Below, piece after piece: positions 1 to 7,703 of a stretch of DNA of 15,771 bases. The stretch covers positions 1-15,771 of the forward strand of contig CAJMAW010000075.1 in assembly GCA_905211485.1 (NCBI GenBank). Direction: 5' to 3'. Positions within the stretch are counted from its first letter, which is position 1, and the number at the start of each line of letters is the position of its first letter. Both the position numbers and the translations under genes were made by a program. The notes beneath the pieces were generated by a model. It was not told the DNA's origin and did no database searches. It saw nothing but the letters and a program-made list of their open reading frames with translations. The DNA is from an uncultured Lentisphaeria bacterium. Lineage in GTDB: Bacteria > Verrucomicrobiota > Lentisphaeria > Victivallales > UBA1829.

Positions 1-804
1 CGTGCCGAACGGGATCCGGCCAGCCGAGACGAAGAGGAAAGCGCCGTCATCCGCCAGGCTCTGGAAATGGGATACCGCCATATCGACACGGCGGAAATGT
101 ATGCCTCCGGGCACAGCGAAACACTTGTGGGGAACGCCATCCGCGGCTTCAGGCGCGAATCCCTTTTTCTCAGTTCCAAAGTCTGGAAAACGCATCTGCG
201 TTTCGACGATGTCCTCCGGGCTCTGGAAGGATCTCTCCAACGTCTCGGAACAGACTATCTGGATCTTTATCTGATTCATCAGGCGGATCCGGAACTGCCC
301 GCAGCGGAAAGCATCCGTGCCATGAACCGCCTGAAATCCGAAAAGCTGATTCGCGCAATCGGGGTGAGCAATTTTGCAGTTCTGCGTCTGGAAGAGGCGC
401 TTCGGGCGGCGGAAAGCCCGATTGCGGCCAATCAGGTGCACTACAGTCTCTGCATCAGGGAAGCGGAGGAAAGCGGAATGCTCCGCTACTGTCAGGAACA
501 CGACATCATGCTGATCGCATGGCGTCCGCTGAGGGACATCGGCTGTCATGGCCGGGACAGTTCTTCCTGTCCGCTCCTTCTCCGGCGGATGGCGGAAAAA
601 TACGGGAAAACGCCGTCACAGATTGCGCTGAATTTTCTGACGTCGCAGAAAAACGTCGTCACAATCAGCGCCTCACACAATCTTCTCCATCTCCGCGAGA
701 ACCTCGAATCGGCGGATTTCTCAGTCGATCCCGAAGATCTGGAACGACTGAGACGCGAATATCCGGGGAAACAGTCCGTCTCCCCTGCCGTCCCGCTCGT
801 GTGA
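1..804 (+). CDS. Aldo/keto reductase, 5' end missing
   Basis: NAD(P)H-dependent reduction of aldehydes or ketones by a cytosolic TIM-barrel enzyme of the AKR superfamily. The reading frame is open from base 1, so the N-terminus lies outside the window; 267 residues are visible and probably only about 20 are missing. Numbering from the first visible codon, the full catalytic tetrad is present: Asp29 and Tyr34 in HIDTAEMY, Lys60 in SSKVWK, and His93 in LIHQ. GVSNF and the C-terminal RENL motif also fit the family. The usual IPKS cofactor loop reads TISAS here, so the lysine that commonly contacts the 2'-phosphate of NADPH is not visible and cofactor preference is open. The gene ends 52 bp before the convergent glycosidase-like gene. 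Its substrate cannot be told. Family assignment is secure from the motifs. Confidence 0.93.
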   Translation, partial: RAERDPASRDEEESAVIRQALEMGYRHIDTAEMYASGHSETLVGNAIRGFRRESLFLSSKVWKTHLRFDDVLRALEGSLQRLGTDYLDLYLIHQADPELPAAESIRAMNRLKSEKLIRAIGVSNFAVLRLEEALRAAESPIAANQVHYSLCIREAEESGMLRYCQEHDIMLIAWRPLRDIGCHGRDSSSCPLLLRRMAEKYGKTPSQIALNFLTSQKNVVTISASHNLLHLRENLESADFSVDPEDLERLRREYPGKQSVSPAVPLV

Positions 805-856
805 AGAGTGATTGTGCGCGTTTCTCCAGAGAACAAAAGAAGCCGGGGAGATTTCC

Positions 857-3031
857 TCAGCCCAATTCGTCCCGGACGATTTCCCCGTTTGCCCTCTGCA
901 TCAGGAATCCCGATGGCGGAAGCGTGATTTCCTTCCGCGTCCCTCCGGAGGAATGAAGCCAGACGCGGTGCTCCTTTTCAAAGTCGATGTTGAAGAGACA
1001 GATTTCTCCGTGTTCGGGGAACCAGGAATAGGAAATACAGGAGCATTCGTCGTCGGGGTTTTCCTGATCGGGACCGGTGATGTAGACCTCCGGGCGGGTG
1101 ATCCTGGCAAGATAGCGGTACAGATCCCCGATCGGACCGGCGCCGCCGGGTTCGGACTGCGGACCGTAATCCAGGTCATACGCACCCGGATAAGCCCAGG
1201 AATTCAGGAAAAACACCTCGCCCTTTCCCGTTTTTCTGCGGAGAAGGAAGGGGACAAGCGTTTCATGATCGAAAAGAAGCGTTTCGATGGAGGAATCGAG
1301 AATTTCCAGGTCTCCGAGACAGGTGAAGAAGACTCCGTAACGGCGGGAGATGTCGACTCCGAGACAATTCTTTTCCGTTCCCGGCGCAGTCGCCCAGTAG
1401 AAACGCGGACCGCGGCCTTTCACTTTCACGCCGCAAAGTTCGGAAAAATCTCCGCCATGGACAAGATCCTCACGCGTGTACTGCCAGATGTTGCGCGTCA
1501 CATCGGTCGAGAGCTGGGGAATGGAAATGAAGAGCTTCCCCCCGCCCCGGACATAATTCAGAAGTGTCCCGTACTGCTTCTCCGAACAGGTGTTCCATCC
1601 GGTGAAGAGAAGAGCGCGGTAGTTCTTCAGCAGGAAGGACGCATCCGGCTGATCGAAGGCGAAGCTGACCGTGTCCACCTGCCCGTACGGCGTTCCTGAG
1701 AAGAGACGGTTGTAATCCTTCGTCCCATAAATTCCCTGCGGACGCGGGAAAAACACCTTCCGCGCAATTTCCCATCCCCTTTCGGGAGCACCTTCAAACC
1801 AGTTTGGATCGGCTTCCGCCTGCGCGTAAAGCCCCCCGATGACGTGATTCGGGCTGTATCCGTTCAGGGAAAGGCTGCAGAGATCGTAATTGCCTTTGAC
1901 CAGAGCCAGAGAGGTGAAAGGCTGTCCGGAAGGAGTGCCGTTTTTCTTCACGAAATCGTAAAAGTCGGAAATCACCGCCCGGTATTTCCGGGCATTCGGG
2001 GAATTGTGGTCCAGATTCGGAAAGTGTTTCGACACCTCCTCATAGAGAGGCGCGCCCAGATGCGGATCCGTTTTCCCGATGACGGTCGGGATGCGGGGGG
2101 TGTCGTTCATCGGCGAATTGTCCGCAGTGGTCTGGACATGCCAGGAACCGCTTTCGTTCACAAGAATTTTCGCCCCCGCCAGATATTTCAAAAACATTTC
2201 GCTCCGCAGAGTTTCAAAACGGTGCGGGTTCGAGAACGGAAGCCAGGAGTAATGTTCGTTCGCAATATGCGCTCCCCAGAGCGGAGTTTCATACTGCCGA
2301 TGCAGTCCCCGGGACAGGGCGGACATGAAATTCAATTCCATGCAGCAGTCTTCATACAAGGTGATATCCGTCCCCGCCGCCACTTCATAATCCATGTAGA
2401 AATTGCTGCTGGTGGCGATGATGTTTCCCCAGCCGGAAGCGCGGCGTTCGTCAACATGCGCTTTGACTTCCGCGCAGAAACGCTCCGCCAGACGGTCAAG
2501 CGTCACAAGTCCCTTCCCGGCAAATTTCTCATCAAAGCGGAAGGTGAAGCGTTCTCCGAAGTCGTAGCCCAGATAATACTTCCCCGCGCTTTGAAACTGT
2601 TTGGAATATTCCTCGTTCGCCTCGCAATAAAGAAGCATGGACCAGATCCCCTTCTCGGCACAGCGGCGGATCGATTTGAGAACCCCGGCCCCCGCACGGT
2701 CCGAATAACGGGCCAGTTCCGGACAATCCTTCACCGTCAGATAGAGTTCATTTTCCCAGTCCGGCTCCGGAATAGTGACTCCGATATCCTCCAATGCCAG
2801 ATACCGGGCTTTTGTCACCGGCGCATTCCCGCCGCTTCCCCACCAGAACTGAATCAGGTTCCCCTGATTCTCCTGAATCGTCAGATCAATGATTTCCAGC
2901 GGAGAAATGCTGTCCGAAGCCCAGGTCGTGTAGGCGACTCCGGACCCCATCAGATACCCCGCACAGGTATTGTACACGGCACTGCCCACAAAAATCCCGC
3001 AAGGGGGAAGTTCTATTGTTTTGCCTTTCAT
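857..3031 (-). CDS. Large cytoplasmic glycoside-hydrolase-like protein with GATase-like domain
   Basis: A 724-aa protein that I do not recognise as a named family. Residues about 40-300 alternate strand-like and helix-like segments rich in Trp, Tyr, Asn and Glu (QFWWGSGG at 61-68, LLYCEANEEY at 133-142, ANEHYSW at 257-263, VNESGSWH at 291-298), as in TIM-barrel glycosidases. Residues about 465-620 (YRALLFTGWN, then YVRGGGKLFISIP) resemble the glutamine-amidotransferase-like trimerisation domain of GH42-type beta-galactosidases. A short beta-rich tail follows. Glu138, Glu141, Glu259 and Glu293 are candidate catalytic acids, by inference only. No signal peptide is visible, so it should be cytoplasmic and act on an imported sugar. 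The start is supported by AAAGGG seven bases upstream of the ATG. It runs in the same direction as the AraC gene, 298 bp downstream of it. Confidence 0.85.
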   Translation of the reverse strand: MKGKTIELPPCGIFVGSAVYNTCAGYLMGSGVAYTTWASDSISPLEIIDLTIQENQGNLIQFWWGSGGNAPVTKARYLALEDIGVTIPEPDWENELYLTVKDCPELARYSDRAGAGVLKSIRRCAEKGIWSMLLYCEANEEYSKQFQSAGKYYLGYDFGERFTFRFDEKFAGKGLVTLDRLAERFCAEVKAHVDERRASGWGNIIATSSNFYMDYEVAAGTDITLYEDCCMELNFMSALSRGLHRQYETPLWGAHIANEHYSWLPFSNPHRFETLRSEMFLKYLAGAKILVNESGSWHVQTTADNSPMNDTPRIPTVIGKTDPHLGAPLYEEVSKHFPNLDHNSPNARKYRAVISDFYDFVKKNGTPSGQPFTSLALVKGNYDLCSLSLNGYSPNHVIGGLYAQAEADPNWFEGAPERGWEIARKVFFPRPQGIYGTKDYNRLFSGTPYGQVDTVSFAFDQPDASFLLKNYRALLFTGWNTCSEKQYGTLLNYVRGGGKLFISIPQLSTDVTRNIWQYTREDLVHGGDFSELCGVKVKGRGPRFYWATAPGTEKNCLGVDISRRYGVFFTCLGDLEILDSSIETLLFDHETLVPFLLRRKTGKGEVFFLNSWAYPGAYDLDYGPQSEPGGAGPIGDLYRYLARITRPEVYITGPDQENPDDECSCISYSWFPEHGEICLFNIDFEKEHRVWLHSSGGTRKEITLPPSGFLMQRANGEIVRDELG

Positions 3032-3121
3032 CTGAGCACCCTTTCTTTATCTCTTGCACAGTAAAGCCTGTAAAGAGGGCCTGCGCAGCCCCCATTGTCT
3101 TTCCATGAAAAATGAATCCTG

Positions 3122-3140
3122 TTTCCCAATATCTGGGAAA
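3122..3140 (-). terminator. 7-bp hairpin downstream of the AraC gene, possible terminator
   Basis: TTTCCCA and TGGGAAA form a perfect 7-bp stem around a 5-base loop (ATATC). Read on the minus strand, the hairpin is followed 8 bases later by a run of five T. It lies about 190 bp beyond the AraC stop. It could end the regulator transcript, but the weak, displaced T run makes this uncertain. Confidence 0.35.
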
Positions 3141-3220
3141 AGGAAAATTCCAATACTCCGGAGAAGTACGCTTTCCCCCGGCCGGACTGCGGAACGGTCA
3201 CGAACTTTGTCCGCCTCCCC

Positions 3221-3259
3221 CGGGAAAAGGCTCTCCCCGCATTTTCCCGTATTTTTATT
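3221..3259 (+). terminator. Terminator-like hairpin with T-rich tail on the plus strand
   Basis: CGGGAAAA (3221-3228) and TTTTCCCG (3242-3249) make a perfect 8-bp stem with a 13-base loop. On the plus strand TATTTTTATT follows at once, the layout of an intrinsic terminator. Both flanking genes are on the minus strand, where the T-rich side lies upstream, so the orientation is unexpected. It may be a structured RNA end or a chance inverted repeat. Confidence 0.4.
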
Positions 3260-3329
3260 GCTTCGCAAGTTTTTCGTTTTCCCTGCGGTCTGTTCCAAAG
3301 CTGATAGAAGAAGATTCCAGCGCATTCTG

Positions 3330-4382
3330 TCAGGTGGAGCCATAGAGATCTCCGCAGCACTCACAGGGATTGAAGGAAGAGGAAGGATAAGATTCCTCTT
3401 CCTCCTCCGCCGTTCTTCCATCGCCGAAGGATCCTTCCTCCCGGTCCCCGGCGGACGCCCCCTTTTCCGCCGCGATATCCGCAGGCAAAGAATCCATTCT
3501 TTCCGGTTCCGGTCCGGAGACAGAATTTTTCCACGGATTTTCGGTTCCGCGTTCCTTGTATTCCACCGGACTCATGCCGAAATGCGCTTTGAACGCCCGC
3601 GCAAAACTGCTCGGAGAATCATAGCCGAGCCGGATTCCGATTTCCTTGCATGAGAGGCGGTTGTCCATCAGCATTCTGCTTGCGGCGCGCATCCGCTCCC
3701 CCGCGGCAAAAACGCCAGGAGACATTCCCGTCTGGGAATGGAAAACCCTGCTCAGATGCTCCCGCGTCACGTGAAGTTTTTCCGCAATCAGGGAAATATC
3801 CATGGAACGGTCCAGATTTCCCGTAATCATCTCCTGAGCCGCACGGGTAAGCTGGGCCTGAGGAGAAATGCTGAGATTGCCCTCAAGCGTCTCTCCCAGC
3901 GCGGCAAAGGCATCGTGAACAATCTTCGCCCCCGCTGTCGGACAAAGCATCTGAAGACTGTCCCGCTGACTCCGGAAGGAGTCCAGATATTTTACAAGAC
4001 CTTTATCCAAAGGGAGTTCAAACACATATCCATATCGTTCATTCATCTCTCTTGCAATCCTGACCGCCTGAGCTCCGGCAAAGGACATCCAGATGAATTT
4101 CCACGGATTCGACGCATGCCCCGGATAATAATATGCCACCAGAGGATCCCCGATGCACGCCAGAAACGCCCGCCCCGGAGTCAGACGATACACATCCTTC
4201 CCATAACGGAACGCCCCCTCCCCTTCCACCGTGCAGACCACCTGGGCCCAGTAATCCGGCTTTCTGTGCCGTTCCTCTATATGATAGACAGGACTGTTCT
4301 GGACCTCCAGCACAATCTCCATCGGCATCGCCAGCGATTCCAATGCCTTCACCACCTGAAAACGTGTCTGCCACAGACGCAT
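3330..4382 (-). CDS. AraC-family transcriptional regulator
   Basis: A 350-aa DNA-binding regulator. Residues about 20-100 form a cupin-like sensor (YWAQVVCTVEGEGAFRYG, then LTPGRAFL), the usual sugar-sensing part of AraC proteins. Residues about 178-278 form the double helix-turn-helix: DISLIAEKLHVTREHLSRVF is the first motif, and SCKEIGIRLGYDSPSSFARA followed by FKAHFGMSPVEYK is the second and highly characteristic one. The family normally ends here, but this protein continues for some 70 residues with an acidic run (EEEEE at 326-330) and a CECC near the end. The ATG at 4382 has a weak GTGAGA ribosome binding site upstream. It is transcribed divergently from the ThuA-like cluster across a 150-bp AT-rich region, so it most likely controls that cluster and possibly itself. 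Confidence 0.93.
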   Translation of the reverse strand: MRLWQTRFQVVKALESLAMPMEIVLEVQNSPVYHIEERHRKPDYWAQVVCTVEGEGAFRYGKDVYRLTPGRAFLACIGDPLVAYYYPGHASNPWKFIWMSFAGAQAVRIAREMNERYGYVFELPLDKGLVKYLDSFRSQRDSLQMLCPTAGAKIVHDAFAALGETLEGNLSISPQAQLTRAAQEMITGNLDRSMDISLIAEKLHVTREHLSRVFHSQTGMSPGVFAAGERMRAASRMLMDNRLSCKEIGIRLGYDSPSSFARAFKAHFGMSPVEYKERGTENPWKNSVSGPEPERMDSLPADIAAEKGASAGDREEGSFGDGRTAEEEEESYPSSSFNPCECCGDLYGST

Positions 4383-4399
4383 GGATCAATTCTCACAAA

Positions 4400-4429
4400 C
4401 TGTATCAACATATCACATTTTGTATACAG
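4400..4429. promoter_or_regulatory. Inverted repeat CTGTAT/ATACAG, candidate operator near the AraC start
   Basis: CTGTAT (4400-4405) and ATACAG (4424-4429) are perfect inverted half-sites 18 bases apart, and the right arm lies in the 8-bp palindrome TGTATACA (4421-4428). They sit 18-47 bp upstream of the regulator start codon, where an autoregulatory site would be expected. Binding by this regulator is inference. Confidence 0.4.
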
Positions 4430-4436
4430 ATACCCC

Positions 4437-4455
4437 TTTGAAAGATAATTTCAAA
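4437..4455. promoter_or_regulatory. Palindromic operator candidate TTTGAAA-N5-TTTCAAA
   Basis: A perfect 7-bp inverted repeat (TTTGAAA, GATAA, TTTCAAA) lies in the middle of the divergent control region and overlaps the -35 element proposed for the ThuA-like cluster. A protein bound here would directly affect that promoter. Its closeness to the regulator gene suggests the AraC protein as the ligand, although many AraC proteins prefer direct repeats. Confidence 0.45.
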
Positions 4456-4466
4456 TGTTTTATTGT
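4438..4466 (+). promoter_or_regulatory. Sigma-70-like promoter for the ThuA/oxidoreductase cluster
   Basis: TTGAAA at 4438-4443 and TATTGT at 4461-4466 are separated by 17 bases in the most AT-rich stretch of the left half of the window. The -10 is imperfect; TAAAAT at 4467-4472 is a closer -10 match but has no well-spaced -35. Transcription would start near 4473, giving a leader of about 60 bases. Confidence 0.45.
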
Positions 4467-4532
4467 TAAAATAAGCCGGAAAATACTCCGGGAGACAAAT
4501 CACAGAAAAAAACAAAAAACAGGAATCGTCTT

Positions 4533-5282
4533 ATGGCAGCGGATAAAATCAATGTGACGGTCTGGAACGAATACTGGCATGAACAGCAGAGTGCGGAAAT
4601 CCGGAAAATCTATCCCGAAGGCATGCACAAGGCCATCGGTGCGGGCCTCCTGAAGGAAAACTGCTTCAATGTCAATTACGCCACGCTCGACATGCCGGAA
4701 CACGGACTCACGGAGGAAGTTCTCGATTCCACAGACGTTCTCTTCTGGTGGGGACACTGCAAGCATGGAGAAGTCAAAGATGAAATTGTGGACCGTGTTC
4801 AGAAGCGCGTGCTCGAAGGCATGGGGCTGATCTGCCTCCATTCCGCACATTTTTCCAAAATCTTCCGCAGAATGCTCGGGACCAGTTGTTCCCTCAAGTG
4901 GCGCGAATTCGCCGAACGCGAAAGAGTCTGGAACATCGAACCCGGACACCCGATCACAGAGGGAATCGGCGAATATTTTGAAGTCCCCAACTGTGAAATG
5001 TACGGGGAACGCTTCGACATCCCGAATCCCGACAAGGTCATCTTCATTTCCTGGTACGAAGGCGGAGAAGTCTTCCGCAGCGGCGTCACCTTTGAACGCG
5101 GTTACGGACGGATCTTCTATTTCTCCCCCGGTCACGAAACCTTCCCCATTTATCACAATCCCACCATCCAGAAGGTTCTCTCCAACGCCGCGAAATGGGC
5201 CGCCCCCAGAATCCGGAAGCCGATGAGCTGCCCGATGGTGCCTCCGATCGAAAAAATCGAAAAGAAAACCCCCGTGTTCTGA
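4533..5282 (+). CDS. ThuA-like (trehalose utilisation domain) protein
   Basis: A 249-aa cytosolic protein with the class-I glutamine-amidotransferase-like fold of the ThuA family. Visible family features are VTVWNEYWHEQ at 8-18, the DVLFWWGH strand at 68-75, LICLHSAHFSKIF at 99-111 (the turn where amidotransferases carry the nucleophile) and FYFSPGHETFP at 196-205 near the C-terminus. ThuA proteins take part in catabolism of trehalose and related disaccharides through keto-sugar intermediates; the exact reaction is still unsettled. The start has ACAGGA eight bases upstream. It is the first gene after the divergent control region, and the next gene begins 61 bp downstream, consistent with one transcript with the two oxidoreductases. 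Confidence 0.85.
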   Translation: MAADKINVTVWNEYWHEQQSAEIRKIYPEGMHKAIGAGLLKENCFNVNYATLDMPEHGLTEEVLDSTDVLFWWGHCKHGEVKDEIVDRVQKRVLEGMGLICLHSAHFSKIFRRMLGTSCSLKWREFAERERVWNIEPGHPITEGIGEYFEVPNCEMYGERFDIPNPDKVIFISWYEGGEVFRSGVTFERGYGRIFYFSPGHETFPIYHNPTIQKVLSNAAKWAAPRIRKPMSCPMVPPIEKIEKKTPVF

Positions 5283-5343
5283 GAACTGGAAAAGCGGAAC
5301 CTTTCATGCCGTCATCAGGCAAAAAAAGGGGATTTTCAGAAAA

Positions 5344-6420
5344 ATGAACACCATGAAGAAGACGAAGAAGAGAACTCTCCGCTGCGGAGTGGTGGGGCTG
5401 GGAGTCGGGAAACGCCGGCACATCGAAGGATACCGGACCCACCCCGATGCGGAAGTCGTTGCCATCGCCGACACCAACCCGGAACGCATCCGGGACGTCG
5501 GCGAAGCATACGGCATCCCGGGACGCTATCTAACCCTAAGCGACATGCTCCGCCATGAAAAACTCGATGTGGTGTCCATCGCCACGCCGAATCATTTTCA
5601 CAAGTCTCTGACGATCGAAGCCCTCCGTGCCGGCTGCCACGTCCTCTGCGAGAAGCCCATGGCCCTCAGCGCGGAGGACGCTCTGGACATGATTACCGTC
5701 TCCCGGGAAGTCAGGCGCAGAGTAATGATCAACTTCTCCAGCCGCACGAGCGAGGAAGCCTGTGCCATGAAGAAAGCCGTCGATGACGGACTTCTGGGCG
5801 ACATCTACTTTGCCCGCTCCATCTGGCTCCGCCGCCGCCGGATTCCCGGATTCGGCGGATGGTTCGGGCAGAAAGCCCTTTCCGGAGGTGGGCCGCTCAT
5901 CGACATCGGCGTGCACCGGCTGGATCTGGCGCTCTGGCTCATGGGATTCCCGAAACCCGTCTGGGTGCTCGGATCCACAGGAGACGCCATTGCGAAACCC
6001 ATGGCCGAACGGGAGAACAAAGCGTTCGACGTGGAGGATTTCGCCGTCGCACTCATCAAGTTTGAAAACGGAGCCACGCTGGAGCTGGAAGCCTCCTGGT
6101 GCGCCAACATCAAGGAACGCGAACACGTATCCACCCGGCTCCTCGGCAGCAGGGCCGGACTCCTGCACCACAATATCGGAGACGTCTACGACTCCTTTGC
6201 GGAACTGTATCTGGAAAAGGACGGCTGCCAGTATGACATGAAACTGCATCCGCCCGTCCCCGAAGCGAAGACCAACATGTATCATTTCGTCGACGCAATC
6301 CTGAACGACCGTCCTCACATGGCGGGTCCGGAAGAAGGACTCATGGTCATGCGGATTCTCGACGCCGTTTATGAAAGCGCCGGAACGGGGAAACCCGTCC
6401 GCATCAGGGGCATTTCCTGA
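5344..6420 (+). CDS. Gfo/Idh/MocA family NAD(P)-dependent oxidoreductase, copy 1
   Basis: A 358-aa dehydrogenase that probably oxidises a sugar or cyclitol hydroxyl. The N-terminal Rossmann fold opens with CGVVGLGVGKRR (14-25), followed by the nucleotide-binding acidic strand end VVAIADTNPER (38-48). CEKPMA (102-107) carries the family's conserved lysine, Lys104. The C-terminal alpha/beta half contains GPLIDIGVHRLD (183-194), where Asp187 and His191 match the usual active-site pair. The start at 5344 has AAGGGG 12 bases upstream, which is rather far; the in-frame ATG at 5353 is an alternative. It is followed 57 bp later by a clear paralogue, and the two share long identical protein blocks. 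Substrate and cofactor preference cannot be read from the sequence. Family assignment is secure. Confidence 0.93.
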   Translation: MNTMKKTKKRTLRCGVVGLGVGKRRHIEGYRTHPDAEVVAIADTNPERIRDVGEAYGIPGRYLTLSDMLRHEKLDVVSIATPNHFHKSLTIEALRAGCHVLCEKPMALSAEDALDMITVSREVRRRVMINFSSRTSEEACAMKKAVDDGLLGDIYFARSIWLRRRRIPGFGGWFGQKALSGGGPLIDIGVHRLDLALWLMGFPKPVWVLGSTGDAIAKPMAERENKAFDVEDFAVALIKFENGATLELEASWCANIKEREHVSTRLLGSRAGLLHHNIGDVYDSFAELYLEKDGCQYDMKLHPPVPEAKTNMYHFVDAILNDRPHMAGPEEGLMVMRILDAVYESAGTGKPVRIRGIS

Positions 6421-6477
6421 TTCAAAGATTCTCAAGACCCCAAACGTATTCTCAATATTTTCAAGGAAGAGCAGAAA

Positions 6478-7629
6478 ATGGCAGAAAAAAAGGCGAAGAA
6501 AAACACCGTTCAGAAGAAAAAGCAGTCCCCTGCAAAAAACACGGAAACGAGGGGAAAGCTGAAATGTGCGGTCGTCGGGCTGGGCATTGGTCAGATGCAC
6601 GTGGATCAGTATCAGCACTGCCCGGACGCGGAACTGGTCGCGATCTGCGACATCGACCCGGTCAGGCTCCATGCCGTCGGCGACAAATTCCATGTGGACA
6701 AACGCTATGAAAGCATCACGGAAATGCTTGCCGCGGAAAAGCCGGACGTCGTCTCCATCGCCGTTCCGAACCATCTGCACAAGCCCCTGACGATCGAAGC
6801 TCTCGAAGCGGGCTGCCATGTCCTTTGTGAAAAGCCCATGGCCATGAATGCAGAAGAGGCGGAGGAAATGGTCAAGACCGCCAAACGCATGAAGAAACGT
6901 CTGATGATCGACTTTTCCTACCGTACAAGCGAACAGTCCGTCGCACTTAAAAAGGCGGTCGACGGCGGAGCGCTCGGGAACATTTACTATGCCCGGACCC
7001 AATGGCTGCGCAGACGCGGCGCACCCTCCGGAGCCGGCTGCTGGTTCAGTCAGAAGAAACTTGCCGGAGGCGGACCGCTCCTGGATCTCGGAGTGCATCG
7101 TCTGGATCTGGCGCTCTGGCTCATGGGCTATCCCAAGCCGCTCTGGGTGCTCGGATCGACCTATGACCATCTGGCTAAGCAGATTGACGATGCGGCCTAT
7201 GATCCCGTCGCAAACAAAATGGTCAGAAACAGCGGACGGATTTATGATGTGGAGGATTTCGCCGTTGCTCTCGTCAAATTTGAAAACGGTGCCACTCTCG
7301 AACTGGAGGCCTCCTGGCTCGCAAACATCAAGGAACGCGAACTGATGACCACCCGACTCCTCGGGACAAAAGGCGGACTCCTTCAGAAAAACGTCAACGA
7401 AACCTATTCCTTTGAAGCCGAAATCTTCACCGAAATGAACGGCTGCCAGTATGATATGAAACTGCATCCGCCCGTCCCCGCGGCCCATTCCCACATGTAC
7501 AACTTTGTGGAGGCCATCGTGCACGGGACGCAGCATGATGCAACGGGTGAACAGGGGCTGCTCGTCATGAGAATTCTCGACGCCATTTACAAAAGCGCCG
7601 AAACCGGAGATCCGGTCTTCATCCAGTGA
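6478..7629 (+). CDS. Gfo/Idh/MocA family NAD(P)-dependent oxidoreductase, copy 2
   Basis: A 383-aa paralogue of the preceding gene. After a lysine-rich, probably disordered N-terminus of about 27 residues it shows the Rossmann motif CAVVGLGIGQMH (30-41), CEKPMA with Lys119, and GPLLDLGVHRLD (199-210) with the Asp203/His207 pair. Relative to copy 1 it has the basic N-terminal tail and about 12 extra residues around 229-256. The blocks KFENGATLELEASW and GCQYDMKLHPPVP are identical in both. AAGGAAGAG lies just upstream of the ATG. Two copies side by side suggest oxidation at two positions, on two substrates, or paired oxidation and reduction of one intermediate; the sequence does not distinguish these. 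Confidence 0.93.
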   Translation: MAEKKAKKNTVQKKKQSPAKNTETRGKLKCAVVGLGIGQMHVDQYQHCPDAELVAICDIDPVRLHAVGDKFHVDKRYESITEMLAAEKPDVVSIAVPNHLHKPLTIEALEAGCHVLCEKPMAMNAEEAEEMVKTAKRMKKRLMIDFSYRTSEQSVALKKAVDGGALGNIYYARTQWLRRRGAPSGAGCWFSQKKLAGGGPLLDLGVHRLDLALWLMGYPKPLWVLGSTYDHLAKQIDDAAYDPVANKMVRNSGRIYDVEDFAVALVKFENGATLELEASWLANIKERELMTTRLLGTKGGLLQKNVNETYSFEAEIFTEMNGCQYDMKLHPPVPAAHSHMYNFVEAIVHGTQHDATGEQGLLVMRILDAIYKSAETGDPVFIQ

Positions 7630-7703
7630 TGCATTTTTCTCTTCCTCCCCCTCTTCCCGTCCGCCGCCAGAGTCTCCCGCCGGGAAGCACGCGAAACGCA
7701 CCG

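Larger units (their letters stand above)
3032..3329. other. 298-bp spacer between the AraC and glycosidase-like genes
   Basis: I see no credible gene here. Open frames on both strands are low-complexity and lack ribosome binding sites. The spacer holds two hairpins, listed separately, and the AAAGGG ribosome binding site of the 724-aa gene (3039-3044 on the minus strand). I could not identify a convincing promoter for the 724-aa gene, so it may be read from its own weak promoter or by read-through from the regulator gene. Confidence 0.6.

Noticed and set aside
1844..3064. 406-codon open frame on the plus strand
   Set aside because: It is antisense to the 724-aa gene, has no recognisable motif or ribosome binding site, and is basic and low in structure.
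3046..3074. Promoter-like TTTACA-17-GATAAA on the minus strand before the 724-aa gene
   Set aside because: The implied transcription start would fall on the ribosome binding site, leaving almost no leader. The -10 is also poor.
5536..7701. 721-codon open frame on the minus strand
   Set aside because: It lies antisense to the two oxidoreductase genes, which have clear family motifs. The frame stays open because of the codon usage of the real genes and duplicates itself as they do.
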